Shown here: piece by piece, positions 1-10,760 of the stretch
Layout of the letters: each line of letters opens with the position of its first letter
How positions within the stretch are numbered: the stretch's first letter is position 1
Source of the DNA: Plazaster borealis
Lineage: Eukaryota; Echinodermata; Asteroidea; Forcipulatida; Labidiasteridae
NCBI GenBank assembly: GCA_021014325.1
Contig: CM037467.1
Span: 12,363,273 to 12,427,272, forward strand
DNA length: 64,000 bases
Reading direction: 5' to 3'
Translations under genes and position numbers: made by a program
Notes under the pieces: model-generated
The model's input: only the letters and a program-made list of their open reading frames with translations
What the model was told of the DNA's origin: nothing
Databases searched by the model: none

Positions 1-680
1 ATCATTTCTGGTTCTCTTATTGTTTCCGTCATGTTCCTCCCAGTCAACGGTCCTGCATGGCGTGATCGCTGGCTTGGTCCATATTGCACAAGGCGTGGGT
101 TACATTGCATGCCTATACACAACCATACAATGGGTCAAATTAAAGTGGACAGGCATCCAAGTAAAAAACTCCTGATTGAGAATGGCGTGCTATTAAGAGA
201 ATGACCTTTTTGCCATACCTGATGTCAAATAACATAAGCGAATCGCGTGGGTACGAACTGTCAGCCATTGTTGACATCCATGGTGGCGCTGTTTGAGCTT
301 GTGACGTCATACAAGTGATTCTCACTTGTAAACCCAAAACGACCACTTTGGACAAACTGAGAAGTGCTTTATTGGTTCTCCATAGTCTAGTACGTGGATG
401 TTGATTATTTCCCCCAACGGCACTTTAAACGTGCAGCTCACCCCAACGAAAGAAGAGTGTCTATCAGAAAAGCGCCGATGAGCTTCCGTGTTGTTTGTTG
501 CAATACATGAATATATGGTTACCATTTGAAACGGCATTTTGGGTTAACCAAACACCTTTTACTTGTCCATCACCAGTAATTTTACATGCGTCTAATGTAC
601 ATAGGAGTGTACTGCTTCGTTGACCAGAAGCCAAGATGGATTCATCTGATGACATTTGCACTGTCTGTTTGTTGAAGTAA

Positions 681-768
681 TTAAGACGTCAGAACCGCGT
701 CAATTTCGATACACGTTGCCCAGGCCGGCTCGTCCAGGGGCCCGGGCGAAGATTCTTCTCCAAACACG
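681..768 (-). CDS. Candidate terminal coding exon, unidentified
   Basis: I do not recognise this protein. On the minus strand a pyrimidine-rich stretch ending in TTGATAATCAG precedes a GC-richer open segment of one leading base plus 28 codons and a TAA stop. The peptide is acidic (VFGEESSPGPLDEP at its start, ending EIDAVLTS). It stands out from the AT-rich flanks in base composition, which is the main reason to list it. A second minus-strand segment with a GTAAG donor (about 1020-1065) lies upstream and could be a partner exon, but phase and homology are untested. An open stretch of this size occurs by chance in a 64-kb window, so this is inference only. Confidence 0.17.
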
Positions 769-1388
769 CTGATTATCAAGGAGGAATATTTATGCTTGTC
801 ACACCACACGTAATAAGAAGATAAAGGTACGTAAATATCAGGGGGCGTACTTCGGAGAAATCGGGGCCATTGATTCGAGACGCAGTGGGATATAATAATG
901 ATGTCCATAGTCACCAAGGGTTCCCTTTTTACCGGGGAAAACGAGAAGGGTGAGTTGTGACTAGAGTGTGTTTACATGGTTACTGCTCGAGTCGACACAG
1001 GGCCCGAAGCTCTGTGTATTCTTACCGATTGGCAATTTCCATGTCGGCTGCAGTTTCAAACTAAAGACGCTGACTATATAGGCACTGCATAGGTAAGCCT
1101 TTTTCAAAGTCGAACATGGAGAAGAAGAAAAAAAATATTCACGGTCATGTGACACATTAATGTGGCCCCGCCTTTATTGTGGACATTGTCTGCGCTTATG
1201 TTGCCCGGGATTGGATGTAGCTTCACGTTTAGTCACATAGCTGACGCTACATTTAGGTCTGGACGCTATAGGTCTGGGCTTTGGTTAACGGGTTACCTTT
1301 TGATGTCGTACACACAGTGCCGCGGTGTACGTCCTGTTGCATTAATGACTATATATAAAGTTAGAACAGGGCCTTTTATTACAATCTG

Positions 1389-1540
1389 TTTTTACAGATT
1401 CACAGTCCTTTGTAGTACGGATTCACAATCCGTTATTACGGATTCACAATTTCGAATCAGTAATAACGGATTTTGAATCGGAATACCAGATTTTAATCCG
1501 TAATAACGGATTGCGAATCACTAACAACGGATTCGAAATT
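1389..1540. repeat. Cluster of direct and inverted ACGGATT motifs
   Basis: The 12-mer family TAATAACGGATT recurs about eight times in 150 bases in both orientations. Two of the pairs form perfect 7-bp inverted repeats, AATCCGT-TATT-ACGGATT near 1427 and AATCCGT-AATA-ACGGATT near 1494. This looks like an eroded foldback or short tandem array. No coding potential or known family is apparent. Confidence 0.7.
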
Positions 1541-2405
1541 TATTTTTTGTTGGCACTAATTGGGCTTTCGTATAATATAGCCAACTGAAACCTTCAACCA
1601 CCCCACCCCCTAATGTGTGCATGTCATTATTACTCGTTGTAATAGAGCAACATCAGCCTTGTCTATATGAAACATGAAGAGCCACTGTGCAAAGATTGTC
1701 AGATATCCCCTCGTCACTAAAAGATGAAGTTACACTCTCTCTATGGGGATATTACCTAACGGGACGATCAGAACCTTAGAACCTTGATGACTTCTTAATA
1801 ATTAATTTGATCAAAACAAGAGAGCTTGCGTTTGGCTTTAGGAAAGAAGCACACACATCAACGCACGTTGGAAATGAACGACGTGCTGTCGCCCTTAAAC
1901 TGCCTGGCGTTCTAGTTGTAATTTATCCGGGCAAAACGCGTCGTCTAGCCCCATCCACAAAATGGCACTAAACAAAAACGGCCAACGAGGATTCCAACTT
2001 CAAGTGCTGCCCTACGGATATGAGCGGGAAAACGGAGACCTAATTACCACTTTAAAAAACAAACGCCAACCAAAGGGGGGGGGGGAATTCAAAACAATCA
2101 ACCAGCGCAAAGGCAATGTTTGGTAAAAACTAAAATGCCCTCTCATTAAAAAGCACTTGATGTTGTGGTCGCCGTCGGTTCTATCGGGGGAGCGCTTGTG
2201 GTGTGTGTGAAGGAATCAATCTGAGAACCGGCCCGGCTCGATTCGCTAATGAAGTATAGATTTGAACCCGGCATGTCTCCTTCCAACTACCCCCACAGTC
2301 ATAACCTGCGCGTCTAGGTTTACACCGATGTTGTGATTCTTGTTCGATTTTACTCAATTAAAAACGCCAGCCATGGACACAGTGCGAAGTTGGTCACCTT
2401 TTGAC
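1541..2405. other. No recognisable feature
   Basis: I see no open frame of note, RNA gene or clear repeat. The stretch holds a G10 tract near 2076. Confidence 0.4.
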
Positions 2406-2745
2406 TTAAAGGCACTGTACACGTTTGGTAATGACTCAAAACAAATATTAGCATAAAATCTTACTTGGTAACAAGCAACGGAGAGCTGTTGATAGTATAA
2501 AACATTTTAGGAAACGACTCCCTCTGAAGTAACGTAGTTTTTTAAAAAGAGGTTATTTCTCACTAAAATAATGCACACAAATTTGTACAACAAGGGTGTT
2601 TTTTTCTTTCATAATTTTCTTGCAACTTCGATGACTAATTGAGCCCAAATTTTCACAGGCTTGTTATTTTATGCATATGTTGGGATACACCACAAGTAAG
2701 AACACTGGTCTTTGACAATTTCCAAACGTGTTCAGTACCTTTAAG
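2406..2745 (-). mobile_element. Miniature inverted-repeat element, family A (minus copy)
   Basis: The ends are TTAAAGGCACTG at the left and its diverged inverse CAGTACCTTTAA at the right, each next to a shared ACGTTTGG block. Read on the minus strand, the internal words are the same as in the copies at 4318, 7790, 38187 and 57411: a TTGTCAAAGACCAG-like block, ATGCATAAAATAACAA, CAATTGGTCATCGAAGTTGC and ACTTGGTAACAAG. There is no transposase ORF. The TTAA or TA at each end fits a TTAA- or TA-targeting non-autonomous DNA transposon. Confidence 0.75.
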
Positions 2746-3910
2746 GGATGAGATAATGTTCTGTAATTCCACATCAGTGTCGTCATATGATCACTGGATC
2801 TTTATAAATTGTTTGCAGTTAAAGAATGGAGCAGCACACTCAAATGTTTCAGTCTTCTAACAGCAAAAGTGGAGACGACTTGTTTTAAAACTGAGACGTT
2901 TCATGGCATTAATTTCAATTTAATGTTATGGCGGAGTGTTTTTGGAAAATGTAAAAATAAATCCAGTAATTTTACGTTGATTGGTACCGGGCAATCTTGG
3001 TGCCAAGCAACTATCGCAAAATTTACGAATATAGTTTTGTAAGGTCTAGTTATGTCCAAGTCGCAGTAACAATTCTGGAACTGTTTACAGTGGATACACT
3101 AGATCCTGTAAATTCGTGTTGGATGTTTAAGAGGAATCTTGCTTGAATTCCGTCCTTAAAAAACAACACAGTATAAACCATGTAACCTGTGACATCACAC
3201 AAGTTTGCAAAAGATCCACAGAGCCTGGACTTCCTGCAGGCACGCCACTGTACACCGCTCAATGAAAGGAGACATTAAAATCTTGTATTTTATGGAGATT
3301 GCACTGTCTGATTTTAAGCAACTTTTAATATGTAGAAAGGGGGCACATCTTTGAAACTTGTTTAGCTGTATTTTTAAAACTCTTGAGTTTTGTAGAAATT
3401 AATAATTGTCCATAAGACCAGTGCAGTATCTCGACTGCCAGAAAGTCCCTGGAGTTTAAAAGGTCACTCTTTTTAACAAATAAACTTCACATATGATCTA
3501 GCAGACTGGTACCATTTAAGCGTGATATCCAAACTTGGCAATCATTGTAAGTTTCCCTATACTTGAATACAGGTATATACAGGGACCCAGACCTGTGTAA
3601 GCACAAGCGTGACCTAAATGTCGCCGCTCGAGAAAAACAAATGTCGGCAGATCAAAGGTGGGTTTTCTTCAAAACCCCATTTACACCTGTTGTCTTCGTA
3701 GATAATCTTTCATCAAATGAAAACCCCATACTCGCTGATATTAAACTTTAAAAGCGGCGTTGAACTTTTCTTCATAGAAAACCGCGCGCCGAATCTTTAA
3801 TATTGAATTTGCATTGAGTGACGCATACCGCCACCGGAGAGCCCCTTGGTTAACCATCAGCTCGACCCCCCTTTCATTAATATTCATTAAATAAGTTATC
3901 CGTGGATAAC
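2746..3910. other. No recognisable feature
   Basis: Unique-looking, AT-rich DNA. Only short chance-length open frames are present, and no clear repeat boundary. Confidence 0.4.
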
Positions 3911-3960
3911 AGCCCCCCCCCCCCACCTATGTAGTTTTCATATCAAAAAGGGGGGGGGGG
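3911..3960. repeat. Facing C12 and G11 homopolymer tracts
   Basis: A run of 12 C (about 3913-3924) is followed 25 bases later by a run of 11 G (3950-3960). The two tracts are complementary and could pair as a stem, or form quadruplex or triplex structures. Assembly length errors are likely in such tracts. Confidence 0.75.
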
Positions 3961-3974
3961 TCACGAACACTTAC

Positions 3975-4034
3975 CTGGAAGTCAGGGGGAAAAGGTGGAT
4001 TAGGGGACGGGTTGATGGGGACGACTCTGAAGAT
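3975..4034 (-). CDS. Candidate 60-nt internal exon, unidentified
   Basis: On the minus strand a TGTCCCTTTAG acceptor is followed by exactly 20 codons with no stop and then a consensus CAG|GTAAGT donor. The exon is phase 0 at both ends, so it could be skipped without a frameshift. The encoded peptide is proline-rich (RVVPINPSPNPPFPPDFQ). An in-frame TAG overlaps the proposed acceptor, so the open frame depends on splicing exactly there. The donor is one of the best in the window, while the acceptor has only a short pyrimidine run. I know no family for it, and chance matches cannot be excluded. Confidence 0.25.
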
Positions 4035-4317
4035 CTAAAGGGACATTTTGTCCGCTGGAGTGACTCACCACATCCTCGGAGGGATTTAGCAGCATGGCAA
4101 ACTGCTGGAAACGAATCCGCATTGATTGGTGAATAATAAATACAAACTCTTCTCTCATTAGTTTACACTGTTGGCAACACGCCGGGATGTCATCAAAAAG
4201 GGGGGACTTTACTCGTGGGAAGATCCGGTGTTTTTGAACTAGTTATCTGGTTTGCACTATGATATCCTGTACTGGAATTCAATTGTAATTCACTCTTTAA
4301 CTTGGAAGACCAGTATT

Positions 4318-4702
4318 TAAAGACAGTGGACACTATTGGTAATTGTCAAAGACCAGTCTTCTCACTTGGTGTATCTCAACATATGCATAAAATAACAAGC
4401 CTGTGAAAACTTGAGCTCAATTGGTCATCGAGGTTGCGAGATAACAATGAAAGAAAAAAACAACCTTGTCACACGGAGTTCTGTGCTTTCAGATGCAAGT
4501 TGATTTCGAGACCTTATCTAATTTTGAGGTCTCGAAATCAAATTCGTGGAAAATTACTTCTTTCTCGAAAACTACTCCATTTCAGAGGGAGCCGTTTCTC
4601 ACAATGTTTTATACTATCAACCTCTCCCCAATACTTGTTACCAAGTTAGGTTTTATGCTAATAAATATTTTGAGTAATTACCAATAGTGTCCACTGCCTT
4701 TA
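4318..4702 (+). mobile_element. Miniature inverted-repeat element, family A (hairpin variant)
   Basis: It starts TAAAGACAGTGGACACTATT and ends with the inverse, AATAGTGTCCACTGCCTTTA, so the terminal inverted repeat is about 20 bp. The centre holds a perfect 14-bp stem, TGATTTCGAGACCT (4501-4514) with AGGTCTCGAAATCA (4527-4540). The copy at 38187-38571 is the closest relative and shares the hairpin. There is no coding capacity, so mobilisation must be in trans. Confidence 0.85.
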
Positions 4703-5133
4703 ACAAGATTGAATCAAGATTGCGGTGAAGCAACTTCAATTCTTAGCTAGACTTGATAGTTTTCGTCTACACCCCCCCCCCACCCCCAAGGTTTCAGGAA
4801 AATATTTTCCGTTAAAAGAAATTGAAATCGTAGCCTCGTGATCTAATTTCCTTAATTGTATTCATTAATATCAAGCGTGTTTTTTGTTGACGCTTTAGTG
4901 AGACTTTTGTTTTTAGCTAGTCATCACGTGCAGTTATTATTAATAGGATTCCGTTAATCGAAACGTTAGTAAACGGATTTTGTCTATTTGTATGGGTTTT
5001 TTTAAATACAAATTGGATGTTTTTTTCATAGCGGAAATTGCCGAAAGCCTAAAGTCCAAATTTTGCCGCGGGCATCGGTTGATAGTTTAGTCTTAATCAC
5101 TACGATTGATTGGTTTCGCTTTTCTTTTGTGAG

Positions 5134-5330
5134 TTTTTTTTTTTTTTTGGTTTTTTTTTTTTTTTTTTTTTGTTTGTTTTGTTGTTGTTGTTGTTGTTTT
5201 TTATTTGTTTTATTTATTTATTTTTTTTTTTTTTGGGGGGGGTGTTAGGCTGTTTGTTTGTTTGTTTGTGTGTGGGTTGGTTGATTTTTTTTTTTTTTTT
5301 GGTGGGGGGGAGTTTTTATTGGGAAGCGCA
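5134..5330. repeat. T-rich low-complexity tract
   Basis: Long T runs with interspersed GTT and GTTTG repeats and short G runs. The Phe/Leu/Cys-rich open frames here are artefacts of the repeat. Confidence 0.9.
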
Positions 5331-5495
5331 ACAAATAACACACACGTTGAATTTATGCTTTACATTTTGTTTTCGCTTGTTCAATCGTTTCTTTATTTAG
5401 TTGGTTAGATATTTATTTATTTATTTTATTCATTTCAAATCAAACAACAACAAGGAGTTGGCATCTTGTTTGTGCCCTACGTGCAATCTTGGGTA

Positions 5496-5518
5496 GATAT
5501 ATATATATATATATATAT
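5496..5518. repeat. (AT)n microsatellite
   Basis: About eleven uninterrupted AT units. Confidence 0.9.
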
Positions 5519-5519
5519 T

Positions 5520-6343
5520 TTTTAAATGCTCCAGGGCTTTGCTGACCCGTCTGTTTACCGACAATAACAAAGTGAAAACACGGAGGAAGCCTTGGGTGCG
5601 AATTTGGGGTTTATAGCGTAACACTGTTGTTTTGTTTTGTTTAAAAATTGCAGTATCGATTGGTTATCGTTGAAATTAAAATATATGGTATCAATGTGAA
5701 AGCTCACTGATTGTCTATAGAAACAGCAGTAGAATACCTATGAAATGTCTTTTGTCTATTTGGAACGCCGCATTCAAAATTTCTAAAATTCAAGTGTTTT
5801 TTACGAACAATGTGACCACCGAAAATGATGTAATTTGGACGGGTTGAAATGATGGTGTTGTCATTGAAAATAAATGGATTTGTGTTTTCTTCTTTGTTTT
5901 ACTCTTAAAAAGACCCATGAAGAACGTCTTGATGAAAGTCACCTGTGAACATTTCAGCTAATACAGTGTCTACTTGTTGAGAAAAAGCTAAACAATTGTC
6001 ACGATTTTTAAAAATTCACAAGAACATCAAATCCATCCACGCGTAGCGAGGTGACAGCGGGTACCGACCGAATCTCTGATTTCTAATCAGCAGGGGCATT
6101 TCGCACGAAATAATTCAGCAGGATGCTTACTGTCAGTACCATCTTTAATCAAGTCAGCTTTCGGTTAGAAATTACAACAACAAAATCCGGGCTCATTACC
6201 AAAGTATCCTTTTAACTGAACTTGTAAAATTGATATTTTGTATGCAGTGTTGGATTTTTATTTATTTTTTTACTGCATTTGGATTTTAAATGGTTTTACT
6301 TGTCTTAAATATAAAATCGAATTCCTCCTAATACACAATCTAG
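5520..6343. other. No recognisable feature
   Basis: AT-rich unique-looking DNA. No repeat or convincing exon was seen. Confidence 0.4.
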
Positions 6344-6519
6344 TATAGACCTTATGCATTGACGTCATCCAGCCGCCATCTTAGAGGTAAAACGATGACG
6401 AAACAATCGAAATGCACAGATTTGTACGCGCGGCGCACAGGACTGGCCAATGAACAACTTCCTTTTGACCTCTAGGCGAGGGCGCCCTACTGTTATGACA
6501 TCATGTGCATAAGGTCTAT
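6344..6519 (+). mobile_element. Miniature inverted-repeat element, family E
   Basis: Termini TATAGACCTTATGCATTGACGTCAT and its inverse (ATGACATCATGTGCATAAGGTCTA) enclose about 130 bp. The interior contains CCGCCATCTTAGAGGT and GACCTCTAGGCGAGGGCG. The copy at 19522-19702 is the same element in the opposite orientation, and a more diverged one lies at 41788-41937. It has no ORF. The TA flanks fit a TA target duplication. Confidence 0.8.
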
Positions 6520-6628
6520 TATGATTCATTTTGGGGACTCATGTTTTACTCCCTGTCCCTGCCTAGCTTCACCGATCTTTTGAAATTTACATAAAATAAA
6601 TGCACAAATTTTAATCACAGTAACTTGT

Positions 6629-7014
6629 TAAAGGGTCTGTATACGTTTGGTAATGACTCTGAAAAATAGTGGCAATAACAACTTCCTTGTAAGAAGTACA
6701 GCAGCTTTGGATAGTATAATGCATTTTGAGAAACTTTTCATTTCGAAGTACTGCGATTATGGAAAAAGATATCACTTTTTATCCCACTCAAAAGTTGAAT
6801 CTGAGAAGCGTTACTGCAGTAACGTTTCTCAGGTTGTGTATTCCAATTGCAGATTAGTCTTCCGGCTTGGACATAACCGCTCCAGATTTTCGGCAATATC
6901 TCAAAAACGCTACCAACTTTTGAAATGAAATTTTCACAGGTTAGTTTTATGGTCTACAACTGTGTAGGATTGCAACAAACAGTTCCAATTACCAAACGTA
7001 TACAATCCCTTTAA
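6629..7014 (+). mobile_element. Miniature inverted-repeat element, family B
   Basis: It starts TAAAGGGTCTGTATACGTTTG and ends CAAACGTATACAATCCCTTTA-like, an inverted repeat of roughly 20 bp. The centre is a 32-nt palindrome with no loop (6801-6832, CTGAGAAGCGTTACTG and its inverse, with one mismatch). Copies or fragments occur at 31233, 48700, 50846 and 51445. The ends resemble family A, so the two families may have used the same transposase. The 93-codon open frame inside is not conserved as coding in other copies. Confidence 0.85.
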
Positions 7015-7249
7015 AGGGGATTTACATTTCGATTAATAAACTTAATGCACTACAAGTGACTTCGACTTGTTGACCGTGCGGACAGTGTCGCATTTCCATG
7101 GTGATTTTTAGTGATCTTTATTTAGCAGAAGTAGTTAGTGGTTTAATTATTAATTTTTGTTTTACAGCTCGAGAATATTCGTTAGTTGAAACAGGCAATT
7201 TGCAATTTCAAAGGGGCTGATGCACAAGGACTTATGAAAGAACAATTTA

Positions 7250-7612
7250 CATCCCCAGCCGTGACACTTGTGTCCTTAAGCAAGACACTTAACCATTGCT
7301 TCGTCCTTCGGATGGGACGTAAAGCCGTTGGTCCCATGTGTTGTGTAACGCATGTAAAAGAACCCAGTGCACTTATCGAAAAGAGAAGGGGTTCGCCCCG
7401 GTGTTCCTGGTTGTGGCTGCTGAATGCGCCATAGCACCTTGTAAAAAAAACATTATAAGGTGCTACATAATTGGGTCTCATAATTCATAACTTCAATAAC
7501 CCATCTTTCTGTTTAAAAAGTATATACTAAGCGCCTTGAGTACCTTGTTTGGTAGATACGTGCGCTATATAAGACTTCGATATTATTATTGATATTATTA
7601 TTATTATCTTAA
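7250..7612 (+). mobile_element. tRNA-derived SINE, 5'-truncated
   Basis: It carries the SINE body words ACTTGTGTCCTTAAGCAAGA, TTCGGATGGGACGTAAAGCC, AAAGAACCCAGTGCACTTAT and GGTTCGCCCCGGTGTTCCTG. It ends with GTGCGCTATATAAGACTTCG followed by an ATT microsatellite. The minus-strand copy at 48370-48663 retains the tRNA-like head joined to the same body. The tail resembles LINE 3' ends used by partner reverse transcriptases (inference). Confidence 0.75.
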
Positions 7613-7789
7613 TACCGATACACTTCTGATGGTAAACTGGCAATAAATAAATACATTATGTTTTGGGGGATTTTCTTACCTAGACACATGTTTTATCGAT
7701 AGATGAATTAGCATTATTTAATTTAACAGTTCGTGCTGTTGAAATGAGTCTACATATGAATTGTACTTAATTGTTTTTGTTTAGAGTTT

Positions 7790-8168
7790 TAAAGGCACTG
7801 AACACGTTTGGAAATTGTCAAAGACCAGTGTTATTACTTGGTGTATCCCAACATATGCATAAAATAACAAGCCAGAGCTTGTGAAAATTTGGGCTCAATT
7901 GGTCATCGAAGTTGCAAGAAAATGATGAAAGAAAAAACACCCATGTTGTACGAATTTATGTGCTTTCAGATAGGAATAACAATTTCTTGCAAGAGGTTTT
8001 TATTATTTTAGTGAGAAATTACCTCTTTCTCAAAAACTACGTTACTTCAGAGGGAGTCGTTTCCTACAATGTTTTATACTATCAACAGCTCTCCATTGCT
8101 TGTTACCAAGTAAGTTTTTATGCTAATATTTGTTTTGAGTCATTACCAAACGTATACGATACCTTTAA
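7790..8168 (+). mobile_element. Miniature inverted-repeat element, family A
   Basis: Ends are TAAAGGCACTGAACACGTTT and AAACGTATACGATACCTTTA. Internal words match the other family A copies (ATGCATAAAATAACAAGCC, GCTCAATTGGTCATCGAAGT, GTTTTATACTATCAACAGCT). It carries a centre different from that of the 4318 and 38187 copies and lacks their perfect hairpin. Like the 2406 copy, it defines a second subtype. Confidence 0.8.
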
Positions 8169-8934
8169 CTATGGATCTTCTCTTTGGCAATTATTCCCGA
8201 CATTGGCAAGATTTTCGGGGATGCCAGCGTACCGTTCATACCCAAGAGGTATATAAAGTTAACTGGTATACTGTTGCCTTTATATAATGCTGAGCAAGAA
8301 GTGTTTTCCTAGCTAAGCATCTCCCATGAAATCGGTCCGGGGTCTTGGATTGTGTTCAGCTCACTTTCATCACAGCGATACAATCTCCTGAAGCTAGGGG
8401 GATCAGGCGAAACATGTGCCTGGGCATCCTGATTGATCCGGAAAAAAATACTGGCGGGAAAAGCCGACGCATGTTTGCCGAGGCTTATCACACTGCTGGC
8501 TACACCCAGTACAATAAATTTAGTCAACAGGCACGCTGATCTTGTAGTGGGGTACGGTGGCACGAACTCATCCCGGTCGTTGTGTTCTTAGGATCTGATT
8601 GTCAACCGAGGGGAACGGATGCCTTTTATACGAAGGCTAAACTCATGTAAAATGTATCAAAACAGGGGTATGGTCTTTCCAATCGTTCATCAGCTCTCAT
8701 CTTCCAATGTCTAAACATAGTTTGCTTGTCAGTTGGTGTTCTTGACTTAAAGATGATGCCTCTAAAGCCTTAATATGTAGTTCCTTATTCGTTATTGAAT
8801 TGCTATAAGCCTTTCCCGTGGCGAAAGACCCGATATAACTCGTTTCACAAGCTAGGAATTAAACCGGGAACACGCGAGGTTTTAGATACTGGATAAAATT
8901 CAACGCTGCATTTCTTGTATTGTTTTGGGGTTGT
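8169..8934. other. No recognisable feature
   Basis: The 8300-8600 part is somewhat GC-richer with open frames on both strands of 64-84 codons, but nothing in them is recognisable. Confidence 0.35.
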
Positions 8935-9032
8935 TTTTCTTCAACAACTTGGATTTGAACAAAGAACAATTTACTAGAACCTGCGACCTCCGGATTAACG
9001 TACTGGCGCTGTACCAACTGAGTTGTCTACGT
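8935..9032 (-). mobile_element. tRNA-derived SINE fragment
   Basis: On the minus strand an A-box-like CAACTCAGTTGG is followed by TAATCCGGAGGTCGCAGGTT and then AATTGTTCTTTGTTCAA. The same order is seen in the copy at 13212. The B box is broken by a small deletion after GGTT. Confidence 0.6.
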
Positions 9033-10549
9033 CTGTTTTGGCGGTCTCCCTATTTTGTCAATATCTTCGTTCAGGGGTGCCAGTCACAAGCAATCAACTT
9101 CTGTATTTTGTTCTTCTTTGTTTCTTTCCTTTTTTAATTGATGATTTCTTGAATCAAACATAAAAGTACGGAGTGCTTTGCACACAATCTTAATTGTAGT
9201 TTTGAAACGTTGCGGAAACGTGAAATAGGAATGCAATGACATTTTGTCGATGCTTTGCAAAACAAGATTATCATTTTTTTCCTCAGACCTTATTCAAAGT
9301 CAGAGAGACGGAAAATTATGAAAGACGTGTGTGAATTGGCAGCACGAGTTTTACGCGCGTTGCGCTGTATTTAGAAACATTTATTAAGGACACTGTAATC
9401 GGGTGGAAAATGGCCGATCGATTTCTGATGTGAAATACGCTTGGCATAGTTTCCCCCCTACTAGGGAAGGAAATTTGACACTTTATATGCTATGATGCGT
9501 TAGTGTTCACCTTGTTGTTATGATCTTAGCATCTGCAACGATGGATGCCCCCCCCCCTCCAGCAACTCCTCCCCGAACAATACCCCCCCCCCCGCAACCC
9601 TCGATCATGGTATCTTATTTGATGTGTTTCTTGCACCATTGGCTCGTAATCCATATTTTACGCTTCGAGGAAAATGTCTCTTTAACTCTACACCAGGTAT
9701 GTGAATTCTGAGTATTTTTTCCCGATTTCAGGATTTTCTCAAAACCTCGACCTTGAGCCTTCAAATTTTCTTGAAAAAAGTAAAGCAGACATAAAGGAGA
9801 TATATAGAAATAGTACATGTTGTGTCCAAACCTGTAGTTGTTTATTTTTAAGAGTGGTATACACAGAGTCTGTAAACCTACTGTACTGTAACATTTGGGA
9901 GGTTTCAGGTGGGAGCCCGGCCAGGTCCAATAGCCATTTCTCAGGAATTTCCACTTTTTTTGCAAAATCTCAACCCAGCTCTACTCTGACAAGATTCCAC
10001 CGTCTTATATAAGTCAACTCACGGGAGGGGGGCACCTGAGTTCTGGACCGCTCGGTCACGACACGTGAACAGGTTTCGTAATCGTGGCCATTTTCTTTTT
10101 TTACTGCTTGCATAACATTATAAGTTCTTCACCATCCATGACAAGCCAGGGGTCCCCGCATATTTGCATATTCTTCATAGTATTCACGGTGTGAATGGCT
10201 TCACCAAGATGCAGCAAGGATGCTCTTAATGTTATTTGAAGGGTAAACCTTCACCGACGGGTTCATTTCACGCATGAAGAGACAGGTGTATTTCTTCTTC
10301 TTTTTTTATTCTTCTTGTTTTTCTTTTGTTTTCTTCTTTAGGGTGGGGGTGGGGGCAGGTGTTGTTTAAAGGGCAATTTGGCCATATAATATTAAATGAT
10401 AATATCTTATTTATAAGAAGTATAGCCAGATAGGTGTAACGAGGGAAGGGGCACGCCCCCCCCTATGGTGTCCGCTCCGACCCCAACCATCATTTGAAAT
10501 TTGGACCTGTGAGATTAAAATTTACCAGAGTAATTACTAGTTATGTATT
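9033..10549. other. Mostly unique-looking DNA with C-rich patches
   Basis: Contains C-rich low complexity at about 9548-9600, a pyrimidine tract near 10290-10340 and a G-rich stretch near 10342. Open frames reach 116 codons on the minus strand at 9615-9965 but show no family features. Confidence 0.4.
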
Positions 10550-10760
10550 AAACACCCAACAGCACAATTAGCGCTAATATCAGAGTGAACAGGAAACGAG
10601 AAGAAATGTTCAGTTTTAGATGTGGGAGGAAAACCCACGCAATCAGGTAGGGACTGAAAACCCAAATCCACATGCAAGAAAGCTCCGGTCTGAGGAGGGA
10701 TTCGAGATGAAAGGCAGGGAAGAAACCACTGAGAGCCAACCTGATCCCCAAGTCAATAAC
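10550..10760 (-). repeat. Dispersed repeat shared with 57945-58100
   Basis: Read on the minus strand, this contains GACCGGAGCTTTCTTGCATG, GGGTTTTCAGTCCCTACC and GGTTTTCCTCCCACATCTAA. The segment at 57945-58100 on the plus strand has the same words in the same order with substitutions and an insertion. The family is not recognised. Confidence 0.6.

Noticed and set aside
5063..5408. Phe/Leu/Cys-rich hydrophobic frames resembling membrane proteins
   Set aside because: They translate T-rich low-complexity sequence with GTT repeats.
6647..6928. 93-codon frame as a gene
   Set aside because: It lies wholly inside a family B element and is not kept open in other copies.
7182..7481. Overlapping 82- and 99-codon frames
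   Set aside because: They are the two strands of a SINE body.
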